From positions 1 through 64,000 of the forward strand of contig NZ_CACVAF010000011.1 in assembly GCF_902726565.1 (NCBI RefSeq): DNA of 64,000 bases, in the 5' to 3' direction. Position numbers and translations under genes: made by a program. The notes beneath the pieces were generated by a model that made no database searches, had not been told where the DNA came from, and was given only the letters and a program-made list of their open reading frames with translations. Below are positions 41,285 to 49,033 of the stretch, in pieces (within the stretch, counting starts at the first letter, position 1; every line of letters starts with the position of its first letter). The DNA comes from Yersinia vastinensis (lineage in GTDB: Bacteria > Pseudomonadota > Gammaproteobacteria > Enterobacterales > Enterobacteriaceae).

Positions 41285-41430
41285 GACAAGTTCCTTTTTA
41301 TTTAAACGTTAAATTTCCGGCAGCGATTATGCATTAGCTTTAAATGGCTGACTATACGTTTACCCATACAAATGCTATGGGAATGAAATAATAGGACATT
41401 TCTCGTACTTTCCTTTATTAAGTAATAAAT

Positions 41431-42264
41431 TTACTTAAAGTTAAGTACTACTCCGACCCCCACCTCTTCTATATTAGCCGCACTTGCCAGTGCTATTTTG
41501 GCTTTGAGATCGGTACAGTGACAGGGATATAACGCTTCAGCATTAAGTTGTTGGAAATAGTGAGATGTTCTGTTGAGAATAGATGTTTCTGTATTTAATA
41601 AATGAAATCCACCAATAACAGCTCGAACTCGTTTATCACCTGTTATTTTAATAGCATAATCGACAATATTGCAGATGCCAGAATGAGAACAACCGGTGAT
41701 AATCACAATTCCCGTTGGGCTGGTATAAACTATTGCGCTGTCATCTAGAACAAAATCATCAATTTCATGACCACAACAATCGACTGTTTTCCCAATAGGA
41801 TATCGCCCTTCAAAATTGTTATTGCGCTCAATCTCACCTAAAAAAAGTAAGTTATCAGTAAGATGGTAAACACCCTTTTGGTTAACCCGCTCGAAAAATG
41901 TTGGGTAGCTATCCGCCGGTAAATTAGCACCTATTGATTTATCTTCATGGTATTTAGGTTGAAAAGCATTTGGGTGGGCTACAAGCTTTATTTTCTTGGT
42001 ACTAGGGTGGTTTATCCGATCAAGATATTGCGCAAGATGAGTTAAGCCCCAAGTGTGATCATTATGGCCATGAGAGATAATTACACTATCAATTTTACTA
42101 ACATCAATGCCTAAAATCGCCGCATTGTGTAAAAAGACGTCAGAGTAGCCCGTATCAAAAAGAAATGTTTTTCCATCAATTCGAAGGTGATAACAGACAC
42201 CGGGTTCAGCGGTAAGATATTTATCTATCAGAGTATTGTTATCAACCAAGACGGTTAACTGCAT
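41431..42264 (-). CDS. MBL-fold metallohydrolase (COG1237 type)
   Basis: A 277-aa metallo-beta-lactamase-fold protein with the metal motif SHGHNDHTWGL (about residues 64-74), later TGCSHSG (about 190) and a C-terminal HCTD. The N-terminal LVDNNT and FDTGYS segments are typical of the COG1237 group related to methanopterin-synthesis enzymes, whose real substrate in bacteria is unknown. The next gene upstream, 39 nt away and in the same direction, encodes a LysE-type exporter, so they may be co-transcribed. Confidence 0.8.
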   Translation of the reverse strand: MQLTVLVDNNTLIDKYLTAEPGVCYHLRIDGKTFLFDTGYSDVFLHNAAILGIDVSKIDSVIISHGHNDHTWGLTHLAQYLDRINHPSTKKIKLVAHPNAFQPKYHEDKSIGANLPADSYPTFFERVNQKGVYHLTDNLLFLGEIERNNNFEGRYPIGKTVDCCGHEIDDFVLDDSAIVYTSPTGIVIITGCSHSGICNIVDYAIKITGDKRVRAVIGGFHLLNTETSILNRTSHYFQQLNAEALYPCHCTDLKAKIALASAANIEEVGVGVVLNFK

Positions 42265-42303
42265 ATCTTTTTCCTTGTTGACTCGTATTATCCAATCTTG
42301 TGG

Positions 42304-42933
42304 CTATTTTCGACTATCGAAAAGTAATTTACAGGCTAATCCAGCAAAAACTCCACTCAGCAAATAGTTAGGCCAGCGAGCTGAGTATGCTCTGGTATTA
42401 AAATGATTGCGCATATGACTGACCAGTAAGATTAAGCCACCATTAATCACTAAACCTATGGCATTGAGGATGGTCGCCAATAACAACATCTGCATAATAA
42501 CTGAACCTGATTGCGGGGTGATAAATTGTGGGAATAGCGCTAAGACGAACAACGCCATTTTAGGATTCAGTAAATTAGTAAATAGCCCTTGTCGGAATGC
42601 CTTATGCACGGGAGCGGATTGTTGTATTGCTTTACCTGCCGAGTGACGAGAAGACGCTAATGTTTTCCATGCCAGATAAAGTAAATAACACGCACCGAGC
42701 ATTCGTACTGCATCATAAGCTAAGGGAACGACGACAAAAAGTTGTGAAAGCCCTAATGCTGCAGCCAAGGTATGGCAATAGGTGCCCAGTTGAATACCTG
42801 CTAATGAGGCAAAACCTGAGGCTCGTCCTTGGCTGATACTGCGCGATGTGATTAGCAACATATCCGGCCCAGGTGTTGCTGCAAGAGCAATACAAGCCCC
42901 GGAAAACAGCAGTAAAGTGGATGTAGCAATCAT
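42304..42933 (-). CDS. LysE/RhtB-family amino-acid exporter
   Basis: A 209-aa inner-membrane protein with about six hydrophobic helices and the RhtB family signature AATPGPDMLLITSRSISQGRASGFASLAG (residues about 18-46; quoted only in part elsewhere) and FRQGLFTNLLNPKMALF (about 112-128). Substrates of this family are amino acids such as threonine, homoserine and lysine; specificity cannot be read from sequence. It is divergent from the GNAT gene. Confidence 0.85.
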   Translation of the reverse strand: MIATSTLLLFSGACIALAATPGPDMLLITSRSISQGRASGFASLAGIQLGTYCHTLAAALGLSQLFVVVPLAYDAVRMLGACYLLYLAWKTLASSRHSAGKAIQQSAPVHKAFRQGLFTNLLNPKMALFVLALFPQFITPQSGSVIMQMLLLATILNAIGLVINGGLILLVSHMRNHFNTRAYSARWPNYLLSGVFAGLACKLLFDSRK

Positions 42934-43118
42934 AATTTCTCTATAGGAGTGGCTGAAAAAGAGTGGTAATGGATTTTATTTGTTCAACATACTCCAGATG
43001 ACAGAGAGAAAACAGTATATGCACTTTATTGTTTGAAATCAGCCGAGGGCTTGTTGAACACGTGATAAGTCGGTGATAATTATCCTATACCGAAGAGTCA
43101 CGTAAGTTTGAGGGACGA

Positions 43119-43550
43119 ATGATAAGAAGAGCGATACCTGCGGATATCCCCCGTTTAATCGACATTTGGGAAAGTGCGGTGAGAAAAACGCATCTATTCT
43201 TAACTGAAGCAGATATTCAATTTTATTTGCCACAAGTACGGGATATCTATCTACCCGCTTTAGAGGTTTGGCTATTTGAAAATACTGAGGGAACTGTTGG
43301 GTTAATTGGTCTTGATGGACGTAAAGTTGAAATGCTGTTTGTTGATCCTGCCCTTCACAGTAGAGGTATTGGTAAAGCTTTATTGGCTCATGCACAACAC
43401 TTAAAGGGAAAGTTAAGCGTTGATGTTAATGAACAAAACCCTGCCGCATTGGCTTTTTATCTGCATTGTGGATTTGTAAAAATCGGGCGTTCTGAATTAG
43501 ACGGTCAGGGGAAACCTTTCCCATTGATTCATTTGGCACAGCCAGAATAA
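43119..43550 (+). CDS. GNAT-family N-acetyltransferase (YjaB-like)
   Basis: A 143-aa GNAT domain protein. The acetyl-CoA loop HSRGIGKALL (about residues 85-94) and the strand before it MLFVDPAL are clear. VDVNEQNPAALAFYLHCGF and the ending GRSELDGQGKPFPLIHL closely resemble E. coli YjaB, whose substrate is unknown. GAGGGA precedes the ATG at 43119. It lies just outside the satellite element, separated from its left end by a relic and a terminator. Confidence 0.85.
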   Translation: MIRRAIPADIPRLIDIWESAVRKTHLFLTEADIQFYLPQVRDIYLPALEVWLFENTEGTVGLIGLDGRKVEMLFVDPALHSRGIGKALLAHAQHLKGKLSVDVNEQNPAALAFYLHCGFVKIGRSELDGQGKPFPLIHLAQPE

Positions 43551-43650
43551 TAAAACCTCCAGATTTATCTGGGGAAAGTTTATGTGGGTTTCAGGTACAG
43601 TTTCTTCACTCCTAAATATCGTACTTGCCAAATAATCGATTACGGCAAAG

Positions 43651-43839
43651 GTATGGTCGATCAAGGCTGGGGTGCATTATTTATCGGAATTGGATGTGAG
43701 TGATTGCGGTAGTAGCACCTTGGATTAGGTTGAGGCGAAAATCGCTAAAAAGATGCAAGAAATGAATGTATCAAGGTACAAACTCATCAGTGCTCGCATG
43801 GGCAATAAAGTGATGATGAACTCTAAAGTATATAAATAA
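43651..43839 (+). pseudogene. relic of a DUF1471 (YdgH/BhsA-type) periplasmic protein
   Basis: In one frame the sequence reads SELDVSDCGSSTLD, an in-frame TAG (43726-43728), then VEAKIAKKMQEMNVSRYKLI and SARMGNKVMMNSKVYK and a terminal TAA. The last ~30 residues have the DUF1471 C-terminal pattern (LxxKAxxxGAxxYxIxxxxxxNxxxxxAxxYK). No start codon or signal peptide remains. This looks like the tail of a stress-induced small periplasmic protein with a nonsense mutation. Identification is tentative. Confidence 0.4.
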
Positions 43840-43896
43840 GTAGCCCCATAAGATAACCGACATAACATGTTGTGGTGATATAATATGGATGCCATA

Positions 43897-43927
43897 AAAA
43901 AAGCCATTATTTACAATGGCTTTTTTC
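43897..43927. terminator. bidirectional terminator, probably the ancestral yicC terminator
   Basis: AAAAGCCATT and AATGGCTTTT pair around a short loop, with A and T runs on both sides. Read on the minus strand it follows, by about 30 nt, the displaced yicC stop codon at 43959-43961. Confidence 0.75.
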
Positions 43928-43958
43928 AATCTAGGGCGATTAAACACGGCTTGATATA

Positions 43959-43982
43959 TTATTCGATATTCTGAATCTGTTT
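43959..43982. mobile_element. attL: displaced 3' end of yicC
   Basis: On the minus strand these 24 nt read codons K-Q-I-Q-N-I-E-stop. The right-end copy at 55978-56001 reads E-Q-I-Q-N-I-E-stop. They match at 21 of 24 positions; two of the differences are synonymous third positions (AAT/AAC, GAA/GAG). This is the pattern of site-specific integration into a gene end with reconstitution of the reading frame. Confidence 0.8.
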
Positions 43983-44037
43983 ATTATTTTTGATGTAATG
44001 CATTGATATTTATTTATTTTTAATTTCATTAAATTTT

Positions 44038-44057
44038 TTTGGTACGCAGTTTGGTAC
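44038..44057. other. putative integrase arm sites, left end
   Basis: Two direct copies of TTTGGTAC at 44038-44045 and 44050-44057, 12 bp apart, 56 bp inside attL. The same motif in both orientations clusters beside the integrase gene at the other end. Confidence 0.5.
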
Positions 44058-44199
44058 ATATAATTTTATGCTTATAATTACCTGATATTTTTGAAACAAT
44101 AGAATGGCGATAGCATGAGTAGAAATTATATATCTTTATGAAAAATAAATAATTTATGGAAAGTGACTGCAAAAACACTTTCCATCTTCATGGCCACGT

Positions 44200-44901
44200 T
44201 CATACTAGATAAAGTCTATTCTCCTCCCAGGTTGTATCCCAATAACATTGATCTATATGCCCAATCATAGATAATTTTGATTTCAACTCACAGATACTTT
44301 CCTCATTTATATGCCCATCAATATGGAGTTTTTTCCATCCATCGGGATAAAATGTAGATAATATAAAAGCTGTGAATGCCAACGGCGTTAATACACGTTT
44401 GACTGGTATTCTCGATTCATTTTCGTAGCCTATATGTAAATGATGGGCTGGATGTGTAATAGCTTTGCGCTGATGTGGATGTTGATCTAATCTTATTGGA
44501 GTAAAACTTTTATAGTCAGAAGTGGTTTCAATAAAGCTTTCATAGGAATTTTTGAAATTCTGGGATTGTATGTAACTATTTTGTTCTTCTTCCGTGAATG
44601 AATCCCAATCACTACCTAACTCATAATTAATAAAGTCACCTATCGTAGGAATAGATATTGGACTCATTATATATCTGAAGGTGGTTTCTTCAAATAAAAT
44701 AAGCCCATCATCACTCAGTTTAATGTGAAACCAAAAATTCCTTTTGTATAAGTTCCAATACTCTAAATATGGGAGTCCGCGAGCTTGTGCAACGTAATTG
44801 TAAGGTAAGTTCACAGATTCATTAAGATCACTTAGTAAACCGGCATTTTCGACCAGTGATACACAAGCTCTTATGGCTCTAATCTCTCTAAATACGTTCA
44901 T
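44200..44901 (-). CDS. 233-aa protein, possibly DUF2290-like, helicase partner
   Basis: I cannot assign a function. The protein is 233 aa, with a central acidic/aromatic segment and a conserved-looking block HPAHHLHIGYENESRIPVKR (about residues 148-167) followed by LTPLAFTAFILSTFYPDGW. This resembles the DUF2290 family, from memory and with low certainty. Its ATG overlaps the TGA of the helicase gene (ATGA), so the two are translationally coupled and probably work together. It is AT-rich, contains many rare-looking AT-ended codons and lies in the cargo slot of the satellite. A role in anti-phage defence is inference. Confidence 0.6.
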   Translation of the reverse strand: MNVFREIRAIRACVSLVENAGLLSDLNESVNLPYNYVAQARGLPYLEYWNLYKRNFWFHIKLSDDGLILFEETTFRYIMSPISIPTIGDFINYELGSDWDSFTEEEQNSYIQSQNFKNSYESFIETTSDYKSFTPIRLDQHPHQRKAITHPAHHLHIGYENESRIPVKRVLTPLAFTAFILSTFYPDGWKKLHIDGHINEESICELKSKLSMIGHIDQCYWDTTWEENRLYLV

Positions 44902-46985
44902 TTTCTACCTTTTTTACCAGCTTGCTCATCTAGGAGTTTCTGCACATTTTCTAGACTGCCGAATTTTTGCAACATAGCCTCAAGCTCACTTAAGTCTTTT
45001 GCGGATGTTCGTTCTCCGTGCTTAATATCATGTTCAATCTGCTGAGCTTCTTTTGCGGTAGGATATGTGAATCTTATATGTGGAACGTTATTTAAAGCCA
45101 TCTCAATCTCTTTTTTGAGTTGTCTTGTAAGTTCACCGATACCACTTATATATAGCCAACCTTTTGTTCTTGTCATCGCAGTAAATAATAAATTTCTATT
45201 TCTTATATTTAAGTTATGACATAAGAAGTCAGTGCCCATGATATATACAGAATAGGCTTCATTTCCTTTTGCTTTGTGAATTGTACTTAATGTTACTCTA
45301 CCTTTTACCTTGAAATCATGAATTGATATTTTTTCAGCATGAACATTATTTGTATGGATATCTCTCACGGAAAGTACTTTAGTTAGTTTGTTAAAATATG
45401 GGTTACAATGGTAATCATCAGCACATATAACTAAAATATCTTCAGGAAGAAGTCCTTCCCTCATGATGTCATTCTCAATTGATGTTGCTACTTTATTAAT
45501 TTCATCTTCTAAGTCTTTACATTCAAAATTATAACTTAATAGTTCTCTAGTATCTTCATGCGAGAATGTTGGAGAGTTCTTTGTTTCCCTTAAAACATCA
45601 ACTAATTCTGACTCTTGGAATTCGCCATTCTCTCTTGATAAAACATTATAACCAAGATCTTCCCAATACCCGACACTTTCTATTTTTTGCACTTGATTGC
45701 CATAAACGCCTAATCCCAAAGCATGGGCACTAACCAAAATACCTAGAGGTGTTCGATAACAAACCTCAAGAAACTTATCTTTAAGAAACTCAGTGCCGTC
45801 GTCAAAGATCTCTTTTGCTGTTGGGCTTTTCTTCTGAAAAATGTTTTGAAAAATATCAGCACCAAAGCAGACTTGTTTATCACGGGCTAATTTTGTACAT
45901 AGCCTCATAAAGTAAATACCATAGTCTTGGGCTTCATCAACAAATACAAAATCAAATAGAGGTTTTACTTCGACACTTTCAAGTAAGTCTTTACAAGCAA
46001 ATTCGAATGGGTCCATGCCCCCTCTGCTAGCTGCTTGAGCTGCGGGATAAGTCAAAAAATCATGACCGAAAGCTTGGCATGCTTCATAGTAGACACCAGC
46101 ATTTGATCTTCCTCCCCAAGAGTGCATTACTGTCAATCTATCGAGGTTCGTGGAATCATCATGAAACTCTCGATAAAATCGTTGGATAAGTCTAATTACA
46201 TGCTGATAAAGGCTCTTTGTACTAAAAGTATAAAGAATAGTTGCTCTTCGAGTTTCGTCACGTAGCAATGTTTGTGCAACTTTCATTGCGAGAATTACAG
46301 TTTTACCAGACCCAGCCAACCCTCTAATACGCTGTGGACCATTAAGTGCAGGAATATATCCTTCTTGTTGATCTTTATCGAACATTAGAATTTTTGACTC
46401 AACCCCCATTATTTTTTCGGCTTTTGAACCAGGAGGAAGTTTTTCTATATTCCTGTCTTCAGGTTTTAATAAGCCCTTAGCTCCTTGTATTGTCGAAATA
46501 GCTTCGTAGAAAATATTTTCAGCAAAGTCTTTTCTAAACGATTCAATAGAGGCTATTAATTCTCTGGTGGTCGCCACAACAGGGTTTCTTAATGAATCTA
46601 CTCTAATAGTATTTCCATCAATTAGAGGGGAATATAATAAAGTATTCACGGGTAAGCTAAAAGCGAGCATACCTCTTCTTAAGCGATCATTTTTAAGTAA
46701 GCGGGCTGCAACAAAACTTGCAACACGCTCTAAGCTTCGGTCATCTTTATTTAATGCTTCAAAATTATACTCTGTGGCTCCAGATGAATAAAATATTATT
46801 ACTCCATAAATAGGGCTTATAAGCAGCATTTGTGAAATAACGAGATTGTCATCATCACCTTTGTACATTGGAAAATCGAAGAATAATTCAGCATCGTCAA
46901 GTGATAAATCTGATTGTGCTAAAGCCTGATAAAGGTTGTTAACTTCTCGGTTACGTATCTCAAAGCCTTGAGGATTAATGTTCAT
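44898..46985 (-). CDS. SF1 (UvrD/Rep-like) helicase, putative defence cassette
   Basis: A 695-aa superfamily 1 helicase. Walker A is GLAGSGKT (222-229), motif II DEAQD (350-354), motif III region CFGADIFQNIF, and motifs V/VI VTLSTIHKAKGNEA (about 564-577) and FTAMTRTKGW (601-610). The first ~200 residues are not helicase; LLISPIYGVIIFYSSG recalls the core strands of NERD/endonuclease-like domains, but no E-x-K is seen. The ATG at 46985 was chosen over an in-frame TTG at 47018. It is followed by the overlapping 233-aa gene. Its position matches the P4 gop-beta-cII cargo slot. Confidence 0.8.
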   Translation of the reverse strand: MNINPQGFEIRNREVNNLYQALAQSDLSLDDAELFFDFPMYKGDDDNLVISQMLLISPIYGVIIFYSSGATEYNFEALNKDDRSLERVASFVAARLLKNDRLRRGMLAFSLPVNTLLYSPLIDGNTIRVDSLRNPVVATTRELIASIESFRKDFAENIFYEAISTIQGAKGLLKPEDRNIEKLPPGSKAEKIMGVESKILMFDKDQQEGYIPALNGPQRIRGLAGSGKTVILAMKVAQTLLRDETRRATILYTFSTKSLYQHVIRLIQRFYREFHDDSTNLDRLTVMHSWGGRSNAGVYYEACQAFGHDFLTYPAAQAASRGGMDPFEFACKDLLESVEVKPLFDFVFVDEAQDYGIYFMRLCTKLARDKQVCFGADIFQNIFQKKSPTAKEIFDDGTEFLKDKFLEVCYRTPLGILVSAHALGLGVYGNQVQKIESVGYWEDLGYNVLSRENGEFQESELVDVLRETKNSPTFSHEDTRELLSYNFECKDLEDEINKVATSIENDIMREGLLPEDILVICADDYHCNPYFNKLTKVLSVRDIHTNNVHAEKISIHDFKVKGRVTLSTIHKAKGNEAYSVYIMGTDFLCHNLNIRNRNLLFTAMTRTKGWLYISGIGELTRQLKKEIEMALNNVPHIRFTYPTAKEAQQIEHDIKHGERTSAKDLSELEAMLQKFGSLENVQKLLDEQAGKKGRK

Positions 46986-47018
46986 AAATTTCTCTTTTAA
47001 GTCGTTTAATAACCTCAA

Positions 47019-47345
47019 ATTACTCTTTTTCTAATTATCCTTCAATTACCTATATCTATAGAGTTCTTTTTTACATTCATCCACAACGTGTTAATTTTTT
47101 TGAAGATACTGTGCCTGATTAGCTCTGCGCGCAATGCTATCCCCGCCACGCCTGCGCGCTTTACAGGCCGCTTTTCATGCAGTTGCATGCACGTCCTCAA
47201 ACCGCGCCAGCACTGGGGCTGCACAGGGGTTTAAGGGGGATATTCTGCATGCAGATCCATGCACTCTAGGCATGCACGCCCCTTTTTAGTCTCGCCAGCC
47301 AGAAATAAAGCCTCAAACGGTGAATGCCATCACTAAATTGCAGAC
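47019..47345. other. CATGCA-rich non-coding segment, candidate cos/packaging region
   Basis: About 330 nt without a gene between the cargo helicase and the Delta terminator. Five CATGCA hexamers occur at 47176, 47186, 47248, 47258 and 47271. GC-rich blocks (CAGTGCTGG-type dyads) lie between. In P4 the cos site lies at this place, between psu and the gop end, so a packaging or cos function is possible; no cosN cut site was recognised. The start of the cargo helicase promoter is also in here. Confidence 0.35.
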
Positions 47346-47371
47346 AAAAAAAGCCCCGCACGAGGGCGGGG
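47346..47371 (-). terminator. terminator of the psu-delta operon
   Basis: CCCCGC and GCGGGG form a strong stem; read on the minus strand it is followed by seven T residues, about 20 nt after the stop of the Ogr/Delta gene. Confidence 0.9.
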
Positions 47372-47390
47372 AAAGGTTGCCATGATTCTG

Positions 47391-47639
47391 TTATCCGTGT
47401 CTGAATGCGTCGCCATATCGTCCTAGGGTATGGCGTTTTACCTGTGGAGGTATCACTACCGGGGCCGGGATTTCCTGCACCGGTGGCCGGGTAATAATTT
47501 TGTCGAGGCTTTCAACCGTCTTAAAGGTGCAAGAGCAATCGAGATTCTGGCACTGGTAATAGACTTCCTTGGTCTGTTCCGACAAATAGCGGCTGGAACG
47601 AGTATGAGAAGCGTGTCTGCATACCGGGCAACGCATCAT
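47391..47639 (-). CDS. Ogr/Delta-like zinc-finger late transcription activator
   Basis: An 82-aa protein with the phage P2 Ogr/P4 Delta zinc finger: CPVCRHASHTRSSRYLS followed by YYQCQNLDCSCTF (four metal-binding cysteines, about residues 4, 7, 30, 35). These proteins bind TGT-N12-ACA boxes near -55 and activate P2/P4 late promoters through RNAP alpha. It overlaps the end of the upstream psu-family gene by 4 nt and so belongs to the same late operon. The C-terminal tail is proline-rich and variable. Confidence 0.9.
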   Translation of the reverse strand: MMRCPVCRHASHTRSSRYLSEQTKEVYYQCQNLDCSCTFKTVESLDKIITRPPVQEIPAPVVIPPQVKRHTLGRYGDAFRHG

Positions 47640-48343
47640 GTTGACGACTCCCCTGCAGGGTTTAGTTTTTCGCGTTTTTCTTTTACTTTATTGAATAACC
47701 GGGTGCGTTTTATCGGACTATTGTTTAGATCAGAGTCCACATAACCCGGTTGTGGTTGTTGTAGTGTGAGTTCGGCTAATATCGATTCTTTCTCCATATC
47801 AAACGAATAGAGTCTCGCTAATGAAAGAAGAGTCGCTGTCAGTGTACCCAGTGCCTTCGCCGGTGATGAGTCTGTGTAGAGTTCGTTCGCAGCTACCATT
47901 ATTTTCACTGCCCGGATGAGTTCTGGTGACAGAGTTTTCATCGCAGCAGACATTTCCATCCTCGCATATTCCATCAAAGCTACTTTATGCGTGTCTTTAT
48001 AGGGTCTTGCAGAAGCGCATAATTGTAGTGACGTGTAATCTTTATCCAACTCCAGCTCTTCAATCAGATGCCCGAATTCTTGTGCCAGCTCCCGCTGTGA
48101 AATCCGGCGGATATGTTCGTTTTGCAGCTCATCCGTCATTTCACCGCGCAGGCTGCGAAACAGTTTGCGCCAACTGCCGTCAGCCTGTTGGCTCTGGTTT
48201 TCGGCGTCGCGCTGCTTTTGCTGACTGCGGGCAATGGACGCAATAATTTCTTCGTAGGTTGCTTCATTCTTCAGGTGTTGGGTTTTGGCTGCTTTATAGC
48301 TGTTCAATGCCGGGGTAATGGGGTGTTCTGCTGTCTGGCTCAT
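47636..48343 (-). CDS. P4-type polarity-suppression (Psu-family) protein
   Basis: A 235-aa protein recognised by the pattern W-R-x-LFRSLRGEMTDEL followed by HIRRISQRELAQEFGHLIEELELDK, which is shared with proteins annotated as phage polarity-suppression or capsid-associated protein next to ogr/delta in many P4-like prophages. P4 Psu itself binds Rho and decorates the capsid. Divergence from P4 Psu is large, so the molecular activity is not certain. The gene overlaps the downstream delta gene (4 nt). Confidence 0.7.
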   Translation of the reverse strand: MSQTAEHPITPALNSYKAAKTQHLKNEATYEEIIASIARSQQKQRDAENQSQQADGSWRKLFRSLRGEMTDELQNEHIRRISQRELAQEFGHLIEELELDKDYTSLQLCASARPYKDTHKVALMEYARMEMSAAMKTLSPELIRAVKIMVAANELYTDSSPAKALGTLTATLLSLARLYSFDMEKESILAELTLQQPQPGYVDSDLNNSPIKRTRLFNKVKEKREKLNPAGESST

Positions 48344-48414
48344 GGTTGTACTCCGTTCTCATCGGGATGTCGCCATTGTGCAAATCCACACACAACAGCT
48401 CAACCGATGCCCGT

Positions 48415-48432
48415 TGTCTCAGCGCTGGCACA
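48415..48432. promoter_or_regulatory. candidate Delta/Ogr box between psu and the 80-aa gene
   Basis: TGTGCCAGCGCTGAGACA (minus-strand reading) fits TGT-N12-ACA. Its centre, 48423.5, would place a start near 48368, 25 nt before the psu ATG. By symmetry a rightward start near 48479 would be 20 nt before the 48499 gene. A second TGT-N12-ACA match at 48377-48394 is badly placed. The motif is short, so chance is possible. Confidence 0.4.
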
Positions 48433-48450
48433 ACAACACGCCGTTGTGCC
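48427..48450. repeat. 8-bp inverted repeat GGCACAAC/GTTGTGCC
   Basis: Exact inverted repeat with an 8-bp spacer in the divergent promoter region of the psu-family gene and the 80-aa gene. It overlaps the candidate Delta box and is likely an operator. Confidence 0.5.
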
Positions 48451-48498
48451 ATTCATCGATTACGACACAATAGCGACTCTGATTAACAGGAGAGAATC

Positions 48499-48741
48499 AT
48501 GATTAATGTCACCGTTGGAGAGAAGTTTTTCACACTGGAACGCCATGAAGCACAATTCCTTTCGGACGCGCTATTGTCCGCCCTGAGTAACCCCACTGAT
48601 AAGGCAATTGAGGGATTCAGTCAGCGGGCCGGAACCTTGCAGGTGACCGCTTCACCAGAAGAAATGAAATTTACGGGAAATAAGCAACATTTCAGCCAAC
48701 AGGCTCCGGCAATACGTACCCACACCTTGACGGATTGCTAA
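48499..48741 (+). CDS. 80-aa satellite protein of unknown function
   Basis: An 80-aa protein preceded by a good ribosome-binding site (AGGAGA, 6-nt spacing). It begins MINVTVGEKFFTLERHEAQF and is predicted mixed alpha/beta with no membrane segment. I do not recognise the family. It is the only rightward gene of the replication/late part of the satellite, divergent from psu and reading toward the iteron origin. It could be a late gene under the shared Delta box or a copy-control gene; both are guesses. Confidence 0.6.
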   Translation: MINVTVGEKFFTLERHEAQFLSDALLSALSNPTDKAIEGFSQRAGTLQVTASPEEMKFTGNKQHFSQQAPAIRTHTLTDC

Positions 48742-48805
48742 CTGACCGGCCAGCCAGAAAGAAGCGCTGAACTGACCTGAATGAGAAACGTTGTATCCCT
48801 TTGGG

Positions 48806-49008
48806 GGTGTAACAGGTGTAACGGGTGTTACAGTATTGATATATCAGCATTTTTCTAAAGTCATCAGGTGTAACACCCGGTGTAACGTGGTGTAACACTG
48901 CTGTTATCGTGCCGGTTTGTTACACCTGTTACACCGACAAAAGAAAAAGGTGTAACAGGCTTTTCTCAATGAAATCAGCGTTGTTACACCTGTTACCCTT
49001 GTTACACC
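48806..49008. repeat. iteron array, probable satellite replication origin (crr/ori)
   Basis: At least eleven copies of GGTGTAAC(A) or its complement TGTTACACC in about 200 bp: forward at 48806, 48815, 48824 (one mismatch), 48867, 48879, 48889 and 48949; reverse at 48918, 48927, 48982 and 49000, plus a partial at 48991. The P4 alpha protein binds GGTGAACA-type iterons at ori and crr, and this array lies directly beyond the 3' end of the alpha-type gene. It is therefore the likely origin recognised by that protein. Confidence 0.85.
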
Positions 49009-49033
49009 TTAAAGATAAGACTCACGTAAAGGA

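Noticed and set aside
43039-43395. 118-codon minus-strand frame overlapping the GNAT gene
   Set aside because: It is antisense to a gene with a clear GNAT domain and a good ribosome-binding site; no similarity recognised.
44200-46985. Assigning the helicase pair to Gabija or Hachiman
   Set aside because: Gabija needs an OLD-family nuclease GajA, and Hachiman a HamA-type partner with an SF2 helicase. Neither partner is seen, and the helicase here is SF1.
48806-49008. CRISPR or integron attC-like array
   Set aside because: Repeats are 8-9 bp, irregularly spaced and in both orientations, beside a P4-type initiator; an iteron origin explains them.
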